From: Anodontia alba | Lineage: Eukaryota > Mollusca > Bivalvia > Lucinida > Lucinidae | Assembly (NCBI GenBank): GCA_964016985.1 | Contig: OZ024828.1 | Location: forward strand, 12,428,610 to 12,492,609 | Direction: 5' to 3' | DNA length: 64,000 nt | In this document: piece after piece, positions 42,097 through 53,654 of the stretch | Layout of the letters: each line of letters starts with the position of its first letter | Position numbering within the stretch: the first letter of the stretch is position 1 | Made by a program: the position numbers and the translations under genes | The notes under the pieces: generated by a model | What the model saw: the letters and a program-made list of their open reading frames with translations, nothing else | Database searches by the model: none | Told to the model about the DNA's origin: nothing

Positions 42097-42413
42097 CATC
42101 ACGAAAACACGCCTATATAATTTTGACCCCCTTAAACCCCACTCTTATATAGTAAAACTGGTGTTTCCAGGGGTATACATTAATTGTCTTATTTCTGCTC
42201 AAAACCATAGATTGTGGGTACTTGTTAGAATCGCCTCGGCATAGATTGTGGGTACTTGTTAAAACAGCCCCGCCGAGGCAGTTCTAACAAGTATCCACAA
42301 TCTATGTTTTGTGCAGAAAGATGAAAACTGTACCATAACTTTTCGTCTGAAAGTTTTCATTTTTTTTGTGGTAAAATTCTCAATATATTTGAATAGCGTG
42401 TTGGCGTGTTTTC
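42097..42413 (+). mobile_element. Family A, copy 16, duplicated arm and lost right end
   Basis: CATAGATTGTGGGTACTTGT occurs twice at the left arm. The right terminus is garbled (AATAGCGTGTTGGCGTG), where a TA microsatellite begins. Confidence 0.85.
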
Positions 42414-42417
42414 AGAT

Positions 42418-42554
<137 letters not shown>

Positions 42555-43011
42555 TTGAGGCTCAAAACGAATGAGTGGCAACGTCAGTAAACGTACCTTC
42601 GAACATGTGCCCTGTGAGTGCGCATATGTCACACAAACGAATACGTAATTGTAAGCATATGTAACAGTTACATATGCGTATGAATGCCACATGTCGAAAT
42701 ATACACATGTGCAAACAATACGAAATCTTCATATCTTCTAAAATTGCAAAGAAAGATCGATACTGTTGGATTGTGTCTTTGATACAGAATAGAAATTGTA
42801 CATCAGACGCCGCGCTGGTCTGGGTCTACCCTATTTTTAAAGTCCAAGTGTCCTTTTTAGAGTGACGCTGGTCATATATAGTTAAACAGTGACGACCCAG
42901 AGAGATCCTGCAGGAGCGCTCTTGGGTCGTATTCATAAAGTATCTTGATTTGTGACATCCTTATCTTTGCATTTCACAATTAGAGTTTGCGCGAACTTTT
43001 ATGGCCACACC

Positions 43012-43044
<33 letters not shown>

Positions 43045-43291
43045 CAGTGAAAATGTATTTTGTTCACTAGCAAGGAAAATTCTGTGGAAGTGGCAACAAA
43101 GGTTCCCTGAAAATACAAACTTGAAATTGGAGCATAAGGAAAATTTCAATTTGAGATGCTTTGTGAATTCAACCCTTGAACATGGTCTGATAGTATTGAT
43201 ACATACATATCTACAAAATATTGATACATTTCAGATCATTGCAAATAGAATGACAAATTTTGTAAACTCAACATTGTAAGGGCTAGGTCAT
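42555..43291. other. No gene recognised
   Basis: A C-type flank (AACGTACCTTCGAACATGTGC) near 42588 and a T-run at about 43014-43042. No coding motif in the 43001-43279 frame. Confidence 0.4.
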
Positions 43292-43355
43292 CCTCGATAG
43301 CTCAGCTTGCGAGGCGGAAGGTCCTGTTTCTATTTCTCGGATGGGCAAACCAAAG
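43292..43355 (+). repeat. Degenerate tRNA-like fragment
   Basis: CCTCGATAGCTCAGC resembles an A box start. A B box would fall at TTTCTATTTCTCGG but is poor. Weak call. Confidence 0.25.
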
Positions 43356-43369
43356 ACTTGAAAGCTACA

Positions 43370-43815
43370 ATTTTAACTGTTTTGTTCTACAAGTCACTCT
43401 GACATTTCCTACTAATTTTCGAGTTAATTGTTCCTGAGAAGAAGTTTAACATTTATTTCAAGACGGTGCTCATGACGGCCATATTGAATTTCCAATCGAA
43501 ATGACTTTAACTATTGATTTTTTATCTACAAGTCGCCCCGATACTTCATACCAAGTATCGAATCAGTTGGATTTTTAATGCAGAAGAAGGAGTTCAAAAT
43601 ATATTTTCAAGATGGCGGCCATGGTGACCATCTTGGATTTCCGATCGGAACGATTTTAGCTATTTTCAATCTACTAATTGTTCAAATTCCAAAACTAAGT
43701 TTCAAGTCAGTCTATTCCACAGGTTGAAAATGTGAAAAAGCTAACGGACGGATGGACGACGGAAAACAGTCGACGGCATAAGCTGACCTGGAGCAAAACT
43801 CCAGGTGAGCTTATA
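43370..43815 (+). repeat. Three-unit fragment of the YY1-motif array
   Basis: CTACAAGTCACTCTGAC, GACGGCCATATTGAATTTCC and AAGATGGCGGCCATGGTG match the units at 9700-11390. The end GCTGACCTGGAGC...GCTCCAGGTGAGC-type hairpin (43785-43812) parallels the CTCACCTGAG end of the large elements. Confidence 0.8.
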
Positions 43816-44124
43816 ATACACTTACAGTTATAATATATTACATTAAACATAAAAGTTTGGGCAACATGCCAAAGCGTTGTTTTTGAAAATAGGGCCAAAT
43901 AAAAGCATGCATAGTAAGAAACAAATCGGTCACAGTAAACGTTTCCGATATAGTGACCGCTACTTCAAGGAATGAACAGATGTTACATAAATGTATGGTT
44001 CGTACATACATGTATCATACGAAAACCTCACACTAACTTGTCACCATGTTACACATGCGTACAGTTGTACGCAAAGGTAAAACATTAACATTGTGATGCG
44101 TTACATATGCGTACAGTTGAACGC
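43816..44124. other. No gene recognised
   Basis: TGTTACACATGCGTACAGTT near 44047 and GCGTTACATATGCGTACAG near 44098 are short direct repeats. Confidence 0.45.
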
Positions 44125-44382
44125 ATACTGAAAATTTTACCTCCAAAAATGAAAATTTTCTGATAAAAAAATTCTGATATTCTCCATAATTCTGCTCAAA
44201 ACAGAGATTGTGGTACTAGTTAGAACCGCCTCGGCGAGGCGGTTCTAACGAATACCCACAATCTATGTATTTGGGCAAAAATAAGAACAATAATGTATAC
44301 CCCTGTAAACCCCGGTTTTACTATATAAAAGTCGGGTTTAAGGGGGTCAAAAATATATACATGTAGGCATGTTTTCGTGATG
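44125..44382 (-). mobile_element. Family A, copy 17, left terminus missing
   Basis: Starts at ATACTGAAAATTTTACC. The first ~25 bp are absent. Right terminus intact with an extra ACATGT in the arm. Confidence 0.85.
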
Positions 44383-44450
44383 AGAATCTTCATTGGACGC
44401 ATTTTAGAAAGCCAAGGCTGAAAAGTTTATTGTTTTTTTTGTTTTTTTTT

Positions 44451-44517
44451 GCGGAAAACGAAGCATCTGATCAGATTGCGCAGATGCTCAGGCTGATCTG
44501 AGTCTTCGTTGTGCGCA
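44451..44517. repeat. Family C hairpin
   Basis: GCGGAAAACGAAGCATCTG faces TGAGTCTTCGTTGTGCGC. Confidence 0.75.
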
Positions 44518-44688
44518 TATATCAGAAGCTACTTCTTCTCACATTGCTGCTCGCTCAAATCATTATTGAATAAAAAAAAATTATTCAAATACGATGCTGT
44601 AGGTTTGAGTAAACGAATTTACAACAAGGAAGATCATATTTTTAACCTATTAGAATGTAAGGGAAAACATTACCTTTAAACTTACCAA
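44518..44688. other. No gene recognised
   Basis: AT-rich spacer. Confidence 0.4.
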
Positions 44689-44914
44689 TTAAACCTTTGC
44701 CACTCTATGGGCTAATTCAACAGGCGACAGACTTATGGCAGTTGTTTTTTGTTTTTTTTTGTGAAAACAGGCATTGATAGTTCATGCACATTGTCTCTTA
44801 GGGATAAAATTTACTTGAAATTTCAAAACCTATTTTCTGGGGAAAATATTGTGAAAGGTATTTCAAAATATCGTTTGTTGAACTTTTTACCCAGCATAGC
44901 ATGGTAAGCGTTAA
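44689..44914. mobile_element. Family K MITE
   Basis: TTAAACCTTTGCCACTC to GGTAAGCGTTAA. The interior is close to 21647-21848 (GGGCTAATTCAACAG, TATTTTCTGGGGAAAATAT). Confidence 0.78.
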
Positions 44915-45274
44915 AGGACTTGAGGATTTATTCAGGCACAGAATATGACCTTTAACAAATGGGAAGTTTATAAAATTGACAATAGCCTGTTTTGATAATA
45001 AAATGATATCGGCTCGGTGATGGGGTGTGTACAAAAGAGGCCCACAGGCGGCAATTCACACCCTGGGTAAAACAGACATGTAGACACGTACGCGTATATC
45101 GGCAGATTTCCATTATCGTTACAGCAACCAAGACTACATAAATCAGAACATTTTCAGAAATGTATAATATATATAAGAAAAAATCAGGGCGGATTAAGAG
45201 GAGGTTCAGGGCGGGGGTTGGCTCAAAATTTCATTTTCATGGGAAATTTTGGATAAATTTGATAAATTTGGAAC
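44915..45274. other. No gene recognised
   Basis: The stretch 45215-45265 is the uninterrupted (inverted) version of the site that carries family A copy 23. Confidence 0.5.
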
Positions 45275-45484
45275 ACCGTATTTTACCTAAATATTCAAAC
45301 ACATGCTCTTTACCTTATACTTCTCTCCAACAAGTCCATTTCACTGCCTGTGAGTGTGTGTAAAATTGCTGAATGAGTGACAAATAGTGCAGACCCTGAT
45401 CAGACGCCGCGTTCTGCGGCGTCTGATCTGGAAATGCACTGTTTGCTAAAGTCTGTCAGTCCGAATATATAGTGTAAGTCCGGT
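45275..45484 (+). mobile_element. TACCGTATTT shell with B core
   Basis: CACCGTATTTTACC at the left. The B core is at 45380-45447 with a perfect apex GACGCCGCGTTCTGCGGCGTC. The right end is degraded (AAGTCCGGTAA). Confidence 0.78.
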
Positions 45485-45639
45485 AACTTTATCAAATCGA
45501 ACCCCTCTCAGAAATCATCCTGGATCCGCCACTGTAATCCCTATCCATAAAGGGTTTAAAGTAATTGGATGCTAAACATGTATTAGTCCGCAGTTTAACC
45601 TGCCTCTGAGACTGGAATTGCAGTTGCGTTTCCACCAAC

Positions 45640-46136
45640 CATCACGAAAACACGCCTATATAATTTTGACCCCCTTAAGCCGACTTTTATATAGTAAAAC
45701 TAAGGTTTAAAGGGGTATACATTATTTTTCTTATTTTTGCTTTAAACCAGATTGGGGGTACTCGTTAGAACCTCCTCGCCGAAGCGGTTCTAACGAGTAC
45801 CCACAATCTATGTTTTGAGCAGAAATATGAAAAATATCAGATTTTTTTTATCTGAAAATTTTCCTTTTATTGGTTGTAAAAGTTTCAATATATTTGAATA
45901 GGTGTGTAAAACTTGGGTTTACAGGGGTATACAATAGTTTTCTTATTTCTGCTCAAAAACACAGATTGTGGGTACTCGCTAGAACCGCCTCGGCGAGGCG
46001 GTTCTAACAAGTACCCATAATCTATGTTTTGAGCAGAAATATGAAAAACACCAGAATTTTTCATCCGAAAGTTTTCATATTTTTTCAGTTGGCGGTAAAA
46101 TTATCAATATATTTGAATAGGCGTGTTTTCGTAATG
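45640..46136 (+). mobile_element. Family A head-to-tail dimer (copies 18 and 19)
   Basis: The first unit, 45640 to about 45906, stops inside its right terminus (AATAGGTGTG). It continues straight into a second unit at its internal GTAAAACTTGGGTTTACAGG and ends GTTTTCGTAATG at 46136. The second left terminus is missing. Confidence 0.88.
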
Positions 46137-46326
46137 CTACAGAGACATTCAAACGATTTGGACCCATTTAATATGGAACGATATTCATATAATGCGCAAC
46201 ATGGGAAAAGGCCATTATGCCATATGCAAACAGCTTAGATCCAGATGAATATACACATACGTGCAGTCTGATCTGGATATTCTGTATTCGTCAACATATA
46301 CAATAGTATTCATTGATTTTGTAAAC

Positions 46327-46390
46327 AGGCAACGAAGGCCTTTATAAGCCTGCACAAATGTGCAGGCTGATCAGGGCCGGCGTTGTCTGC
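46327..46390. repeat. Family C hairpin, GGCC subtype
   Basis: CAGGCAACGAAGGCC faces GGGCCGGCGTTGTCTGC around TGCACAAATGTGCA. Confidence 0.75.
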
Positions 46391-46984
46391 AAATTGCATA
46401 AGGGCCTTTTCGTGTGTTAAGTTTTTTTAAGATTTGGGTTTTACGACCCTTTCAAGAATGTTTCACTTATATCGAGTCGACCGTTCATCAAAGGTGCGCG
46501 AAAACCGGGGAACCCGGGGAAAAACTATCCTACCATCCGTAAAGTTAAGTAGTCCGTGACCATATAGGTCAGTCTTCGGGGATGCACAGCCTAGTCTGGT
46601 AACTTGCCATTCACATTCTGACATTTTTTTTTTTTTTTTTTTTTTTTTTGTTTCCTTCTGTCCTAATATTTTATATCTCTTGTTTACTTTTCTTCAGGAC
46701 ACTACAGCCTTCAAGTTATGTTTGAATAACTTAAATAGTTATCCAACCAGACTAAGGAAGTTAATCGAAGATTGTAAATATTTCAATATAGTATTTGTGA
46801 CAAAATGTAAGTTAAATGTACTCAAGCTTTTTATGTAGGTCAACTCACTTGCTCGACATGACCTTAACTGGGTTGATGGCCGTAAAACTCCAACTCCAGC
46901 ACTGTCGGTCGGTCTGTCTGCCTGTGCGCCCTATCTCTCTTCTACCGTAACTCTTTTGACAAGTTTATTACAATATTAGGATCG
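46391..46984. other. No gene recognised
   Basis: T-run at about 46623-46650. No motif seen. Confidence 0.4.
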
Positions 46985-47100
46985 CCTGGTTTGTTATTAT
47001 TGTTGCCATATTATATAGAAAGTTCTGTCAGCGGCGTCTGATCTGGGTCTACATTGTTTGCCAATGTTCCTTTTATTGGATGCTATGCATAAATGAGTAA
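46985..47100 (-). mobile_element. CCCATTTATG shell with B right arm, truncated
   Basis: GGCGTCTGATCTGGGTC and TACATTGTTTGCCAATG (47027-47064), followed by GCATAAATGAGTAAAG like the shell end at 36796. Confidence 0.6.
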
Positions 47101-47331
47101 AGTCGACCCCAGGCTCTTGCTATAATTGAGACTATAATCGAAGCGGAAGAGAAGCAACTCTGGATAGTTGAGAAGAAAGACAGTTAGTGGAGTTAAATTT
47201 CCCAACCACATTTTCTATTTATCTGCATTTCTTTTCCTGAATTTCGTTTCCGAAGAGAAAGAAAGAAACGAAGAAATACGTATTACAATGTATTTTGTGA
47301 AATAGATTCTAAAACAATGATCATTAAGAGC
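47101..47331. other. No gene recognised
   Basis: Unassigned spacer. Confidence 0.4.
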
Positions 47332-48116
<785 letters not shown>

Positions 48117-48395
48117 CATCACGAAAACATACCTATATAATTTTGACCCCCTTAAACCCCACTTTTATATAGTAAAACTGGGGTTTAGAGGGGTATACAT
48201 TATTTTTCTTATTTCTGCTAAAAATATAGATTGTGGGTACTCGTTAGAACCGCCTCTCCGAGGCGGTTCTAACGAATACACATAATCTATATTTTGAGCA
48301 GAAATATGAAACATATCAGAGTTTTTTTATCTGAAAAGTTTCAGTTTTTGGTGGTGAAATTTTCTATATATTTGAATAGGCGTGTTTTTGTAATG
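48117..48395 (+). mobile_element. Family A, copy 20
   Basis: Full length. Apex CCTCTCCGAGGCGG. Right terminus GTTTTTGTAATG. Confidence 0.9.
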
Positions 48396-49535
48396 GTATC
48401 CCTATAAGCCATACTCGTTGTATTAAATGTACCTACAACATAGGTCAGACCAATTTTAGGCCGTATATCTAATTTTGGGCAAATATTTGAGAACTAAACA
48501 CAGAAATAGAAAAGCAAACGGTTTCTGATAAGATATGGTCAATCAGAACAAAATGTTTTCATTTAAAATAAAACGCCAAGAAAAACAAAAAAAAAAAAAC
48601 AAAAAAAAAAAACAAACAAAAAAAAACAAAAAAAACAAAAAAAAAACAACGTTTTTCCGAGTGATGTCGAAAGGACAGTAGGCGGCCTAATGTTATGGTT
48701 GATGAGATTAATTATTATTATTATTATCATTAGCGTCAGTAGTAGTATTGTCAATTATTATTTATATATTTATTCATTTTTTATTTGTTTATTTTTACAA
48801 AAAAGCACACTTTGTTACCAGTAACAGACAAACATCGTAGTTTTCTTTTGTTTCCCTGTTGCATAAAAAGAGTCATTCACACACCAGTGCTTTGTTGTCC
48901 CGGACCCTAAGGGATTGGGGAATAGTGGGGCTTTTAACTGTTTCAGTTTGCAAAGCCCTACTAAAGTCCCTGCACTGCGGGGCCAAATTTATATAAAATC
49001 TCTGCTAAAAGCTCCTGTCCATAGGGGGCATTTATAAAAATCGAGAACAACAAGTGCACTGGTTAATTCGGACAGACTTTCTTATCTGTGACAATAGCGC
49101 AATATTCTTCAACTTTCATTCGACTCGGCCCTTACCCGTCGTTATGAAGAAACGAAATTTCGGTTATCGCGAGGTGAAATCCCGGCGAATACATCGTACT
49201 TTGCCCCGATAAATTCCGGCTAAGGCTAGACTATTTCTCCCGGCTATTTTTGCAGGAAATTTAAACCCGGCACATTTACGGCATTGCCGGGACTAATAGG
49301 AGGTTAAATCATGACCCTAAATCCCGCTATGTTCCTGCTACAGTATCCCCGGCTTCGTAGGTGCCGAGTTTCAAACGATTGGCGCATAAATACCACTGAA
49401 GATTTTTTTTTTTTTTTTTTTTTTTTTATCTTCTCCTCTCCTTTTTTTCTATTTTGGAAGCCTTATTTTTGTGATGTAGAAGAAATGTTTTCATATGCTA
49501 TATTTTTAAAATCTTCTTTTATTTCATCTAAATTT

Positions 49536-49578
<43 letters not shown>

Positions 49579-49633
49579 CATTATTACTATTATTATTATT
49601 ATTATTATTGGTCTATGCTAAACCCGGGAGCCT
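48396..49633. other. No gene recognised; A/C-rich and (ATT)n tracts
   Basis: AAAAAC-type low complexity at 48580-48650, a T-run at about 49405-49427, and an (ATT)n microsatellite at 49539-49609. No exon-like segment stands out. Confidence 0.5.
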
Positions 49634-49875
49634 GGCCGCAAGGTTATAAAACTTTTTTCATGCCCATCTCAGCTGAGCATGAAATTTGTCCTGCTAAATA
49701 ATCTCAAATTGTTAACAATTGCAAACTCTTTCTTGCTAAACATAGCTGAGCATGTAAATTTCTCTACTAATAAATATGAAAATGCCAACGATTGTTGGCA
49801 TTTTCATATATATTAGCAGGCAAATTTCATGCTCAGCTGAGTTGAGCATGAAAAAAGTTTTATAACCTCGGGACC
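49634..49875. mobile_element. Family F foldback element
   Basis: GGCCGCAAGGTTATAAAAC faces GTTTTATAACCTCGGGACC. Inner arms CAGCTGAGCATGAAATTT and TGAAAATGCCAACGATTG. Confidence 0.85.
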
Positions 49876-49913
49876 AGACCTTCGTTGACCACATTACGTT
49901 AACAGGTCTGTGA

Positions 49914-50126
49914 AGACTAGCTCCTAGACCTTGATGTCATGTTTCATCACTCCCTACTATAAGCTGATTCAAATTTATGTATGATACCTTGTATAGCCAG
50001 TCTCTAATCTCTATGATGAGTTGCTGCTATAAAAGAGGTGAGATAGATGACCCTTAATTCATAGGAAAATTAATAATTATAATTCATTGATGAAAATAAT
50101 ATTGATATCCGACTAGTAGCTAGTCT
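49914..50126. mobile_element. AGACTAGCT MITE, second copy
   Basis: Ends AGACTAGCT and AGCTAGTCT (9 bp of the 13-bp TIR of 24830-25084), with the same interior minus a ~40-bp deletion. Confidence 0.8.
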
Positions 50127-50163
50127 AAAGTCTATGTAATATGTATACTTCCCCACCCCCACC

Positions 50164-50165
<2 letters not shown>

Positions 50166-50252
<87 letters not shown>
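50166..50252. repeat. (CA)n microsatellite
   Basis: About 43 CA units after a C-rich stretch. Confidence 0.97.
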
Positions 50253-50805
50253 AAATATGTAATGCAAATAAGGGTGTGTAGGCGTCTATAAAATTAATGA
50301 GATTATTGTTAGCCTTTGCAATTTTTGAACCAGCTTTTCAGTATTATTATTATTATTTTTTTTTTTTTTTTTTTGCTTTAAACAACCCTTTCTACAGCAT
50401 AAATCTGTCATAATGTATTAATAACCGGGATCGGCCTCATTTCCTACATTATATGGTGAAAGTGTCCTGCGAGTTCTAAGTAAGAGGGTACCAAGATAGA
50501 ATATTTTCATTTTTCTTTAAAAAATATGTTGTGGGTATTAATTTGGAAGCATCCCTGCTTGGAAATTCAAATGTAGAAATGAGAAAAAATATCAAAAGTT
50601 TTGGTGAAAAAAAAAAACAACAACAAAAAAACAGAACAATTCAAAACGGCTAATATAGAGATGGCTTTGACCTATCTGTTTCTGATAGATATATTAACAT
50701 ATTGCAAATAGACTACGTTGTCGAGAACAGAAGATCCGCATCAGACTGTGCGCATGCGCAGGAAGATATATGAAGCACAACGCGAAGAATGGGCCCTATA
50801 ACATC
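50253..50805. other. No gene recognised
   Basis: T-run at about 50357-50374 and an A-run at about 50608. A C-like scrap (CGCATCAGACTGTGCGC) near 50736. Confidence 0.4.
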
Positions 50806-50872
50806 TGCGGGAAAGGAATGCCCAGATCAGCCCGTGCATTTGCGCAGTCTTTTCTTGGCCTTCGTTGCCCGC
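50806..50872. repeat. Family C hairpin, degraded
   Basis: GCGGGAAAGGAATGCCC faces GGCCTTCGTTGCCCGC. Confidence 0.6.
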
Positions 50873-50905
50873 TAACAAAATCAATGGCTACTGTATGATA
50901 TATCG

Positions 50906-50971
50906 TCGAACAGAGAAGGCCCTGATCAGACTGTGCTGATGCACAGTCTGATCTGGGCCTTCACTGTTCGC
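50906..50971. repeat. Family C hairpin, GGCCC subtype
   Basis: CGAACAGAGAAGGCCCTGA faces TGGGCCTTCACTGTTCG. Confidence 0.82.
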
Positions 50972-51286
50972 ATACGGCTTAAGGACCATTTTCTCGACGT
51001 TGTGCGTCCTGTGTTGTCATCGTACACGTGTATAAAAATACTATGAATCCCCTTTTATTAGGAGCTGTCTGAGTGACTGTCGATCTACATACCGGTTTAT
51101 CAGGTGTCAGAAAAAACTGTCCGAGGGTAATTTAAGAGGCAACTTAACAATTTATCATGCTCACCGACAGAGACAAACTAAACAAACAACTTGACACACT
51201 GGTCGACACTGGACCATAGAGGTGATAGGAATTTGAATTCAAACAAGGTAAAAACAAATACAAAGCATTTCCTACAAGATGGCATG

Positions 51287-51355
51287 TGCGCCAAGCGTAT
51301 ACTCAGATCAGCCTGCGCATCCGTACAGTATAATCAGAGTATTCTCGTGGCGCTA
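51287..51355. repeat. Family C hairpin
   Basis: TGCGCCAAGCGTATACTCAG faces CAGAGTATTCTCGTGGCGC. TATACTC/GAGTATT is a paired variant. Confidence 0.7.
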
Positions 51356-51392
51356 TGCAGGTAACCAATGATCCAAGGCGTCTTCACGCTGA

Positions 51393-51645
51393 CAGCGAAG
51401 ACTCAGATCAGCCTGCGCTTGCAATCTCATGCAATCTCGTAGGAAATGACCCAGCTCATGCGGCATACCTTTTCTTCATGAAAATAATATACCGTATTTA
51501 TCGTAGGTATTTGGAGGAGGAGTCATATTAAGGTTTGCATTGTTTGGCATCCATTTAGCAGTTTTAGACGCGTCAGCAGGTAGTCAATAATTGCATAAGT
51601 TTGAAAAGGAGTTTAGGTGTCCGTATATTTAGGAATACTTTGGTA
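51393..51645. repeat. 253-bp tandem duplication, unit 1
   Basis: By eye, base-for-base identical to 51646-51898. Starts CAGCGAAGACTCAGATCAG (a C arm) and contains a degraded TACCGTATTTA shell (ATACCGTATTTATCGTAGG ... GTGTCCGTATATTTAGG). Confidence 0.97.
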
Positions 51646-51898
51646 CAGCGAAGACTCAGATCAGCCTGCGCTTGCAATCTCATGCAATCTCGTAGGAAAT
51701 GACCCAGCTCATGCGGCATACCTTTTCTTCATGAAAATAATATACCGTATTTATCGTAGGTATTTGGAGGAGGAGTCATATTAAGGTTTGCATTGTTTGG
51801 CATCCATTTAGCAGTTTTAGACGCGTCAGCAGGTAGTCAATAATTGCATAAGTTTGAAAAGGAGTTTAGGTGTCCGTATATTTAGGAATACTTTGGTA
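51646..51898. repeat. 253-bp tandem duplication, unit 2
   Basis: No difference from unit 1 found by eye. Very recent duplication or an assembly artefact. Confidence 0.97.
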
Positions 51899-51993
51899 TT
51901 TTGCATGTTATTACGTGAGTCGCGCACGACGATACCTGTCCTTAGCTGAATTTATGATGCGTGTAAACATACACAACTACATGTGCATTGAAC

Positions 51994-52220
51994 TGGCCCC
52001 AAGGTTACGAGGCCCTGAGCATGACATTTGTCCTGCTAATAAATTTCAAATTACTAACAATTGCAATTTTTTTCTTGCTCAACATACATAGCTGAGCATT
52101 AATACTTCTCCGCTAACAGATATGAAAAGGCCAACTGTTGTTGGCATTTTCATATTTTTAGCAGAGAAAATTTCATGCTCAGCTGAGTTGAGCATAAAAA
52201 AGTTTTATAACCTCGGGGCC
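51994..52220. mobile_element. Family F foldback element
   Basis: GGCCCCAAGGTTA faces TAACCTCGGGGCC. The left arm has lost the CATGCTCAACTCAG segment. The inner GCCAACTGTTGTTGGC apex is kept. Confidence 0.82.
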
Positions 52221-52327
52221 TTGTGATGCGTCTACGGAATGACAAACAGAGTGGACCCTGATGAAAAACATAGTATTTTCATTTAAATATTTATTGCCTA
52301 CTCGGGTCTGACTGACCGAATATGTAG

Positions 52328-52553
52328 CCCATTTGTGCCTGGCGTCCCATAAAAGGGACATTGGCAAACAGTGTAGACCCAGATCAGACGCCACAGAACG
52401 TGGCGTCTGATCAGGGTCTACACTGTTTGCATTAAGTACGGGAATTACTATAATAAATGATAAAACTAAAACCAAAATAGCTGCCCCTTTAAATGAGATA
52501 TGGACCTGTCAAAAAAGAGATACAAAATAGTCAACCAGGCATTAATGGATTAA
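52328..52553 (+). mobile_element. CCCATTTRTGCC shell with B core
   Basis: GCCCATTTGTGCCTGGCGTC at the left faces CCAGGCATTAATGGATTAA at the right. The B core at 52363-52430 is nearly perfect (apex GACGCCACAGAACGTGGCGTC). Confidence 0.82.
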
Positions 52554-52923
52554 ATAAATGAACGTTATTAAACTGAATATTTGAATATCTTACACCATAT
52601 CATACTTCTATAACAATTTTAGGAAGTTCGTTTGGCTGTGTACTTGTCAATATGTGTGAAATGTAGTGACGAAATTGTAAACTGTGTAGACCGTGTAAAC
52701 CATCTATAAACTGTGCACATTACAAAAACATGCCTATTCAAATATACTGAAAATTTTACCACCAAGAAATGAAAATTTTCAGATAAAAAATTCTGATATT
52801 TATCATATTTTTCCTCAAACCAGAGATTGTGGGACTTCGTTAGAACCGCCTTGACGAGGTGGTTCTAACGAGTATGTGTTTAACAAAATAAGAAAATTAA
52901 TGCCCCTGTTAACCCCAGTTTTA

Positions 52924-53076
52924 TGTAACAAGTGAAAAGATTCTAATTACCAATGCCGCAGCCGGGGATCGAACCCGAGCCGTCTGCGTGACAGGCCAAC
53001 GCTCTACCACGTCGCAATAAAAGCCGGCTTGTACCGTAAGGCAGTACAAGTGTATCATATACCTATCATTACTACA
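52924..53076 (-). mobile_element. 153-bp tRNA-bearing insertion
   Basis: Breaks the family A arm that normally reads CAGTTTTACTATATAAAAG. TTTA flanks it (52920-52923 and 53077-53080). It carries the tRNA-Asp-like sequence. No A-rich tail is obvious, so SINE status is open. Confidence 0.65.
52954..53026 (-). pseudogene. tRNA-Asp(GTC)-like sequence
   Basis: On the minus strand: D-arm GTGGTAGAGCG, anticodon arm GGCCTGTCACGC with anticodon GTC, T-arm CGGGTTCGATCCCCGG (a perfect B box), and 3' part CTGCGGCA. The T stem pairs well. The 5' acceptor strand does not pair with CTGCGGC, so it is unlikely to be a functional tRNA and looks like a tRNA-derived element. Confidence 0.6.
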
Positions 53077-53146
53077 TTTACTGTATAAAAATAGGGTTTA
53101 AGGGGGTCAAAATTATATAGGCATATTTTCGTGATAACATGTCTAT

Positions 53147-53263
53147 ACCCAGTGGTTACATGACGTTTATACAACGCCGGCTCAACGTCGATGCAACGTC
53201 ATGACGTTGCATCAACGTTGAGGCGACGTTGTACATTGTATTAACGTCATGTGCCCGCTGGGT
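53147..53263. mobile_element. ACCCAGTGG palindromic MITE
   Basis: ACCCAGTGG...CATGACGTT faces AACGTCATGTGCCCGCTGGGT. Inner TCAACGTCGATGCAACGTCA against its inverse. TA precedes the left end. It lies about 10 bp after family A copy 21. Confidence 0.8.
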
Positions 53264-53353
53264 GGGTATGTTTTCTGACGTTGTGACTCGTTAACACAAA
53301 GACAAATAAATGTTATATTGGGATGACTCGGTTTTCGGTTTCTTTATATCATG

Positions 53354-53426
53354 TCAAACAGTGTAGACCCTCAACAAATGCCTCTTTATGCAACGTCTCA
53401 TCTGAGACGACGCTGTTTTCAAAAGT
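53354..53426. repeat. Family B hairpin, degraded
   Basis: CAAACAGTGTAGACCCTC faces GAGACGACGCTGTTTTC. Apex weak. Confidence 0.6.
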
Positions 53427-53654
53427 CCATTGATTTAGGACTCTACTGGGTTAAAAAAAGTAGTTTAGCTGCAGAGATAACGATATAGACTTAATTAATG
53501 ACTGAGTGTTTTTGGTGATATAAGAGAAACAGATGCCCACATATATCTCAATACACTACATTAAGCCACATTGTTATTGTGAGCCGGGCCTGATGATAAC
53601 CAAAGATGTGGTGTATATATGAATGACGAAGACTCGGTTCAGCTTGCGCATTCT

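Larger units (their letters stand above)
52718..53136 (-). mobile_element. Family A, copy 21, split by a tRNA-like insertion
   Basis: CATTACAAAAACATGCC at the left, a degraded GCATATTTTCGTGAT at the right. The arm is interrupted at 52924-53076. Part of the hairpin arm after the apex is also missing. Confidence 0.85.

Noticed and set aside
43001..43279. 92-codon ORF after the T-run
   Set aside because: The start is a poly-Phe homopolymer. The remainder has no recognisable domain and the ends look random.
52954..53026. Functional tRNA-Asp gene
   Set aside because: The 5' acceptor strand does not pair with CTGCGGC, and it sits inside a mobile insertion in a MITE.
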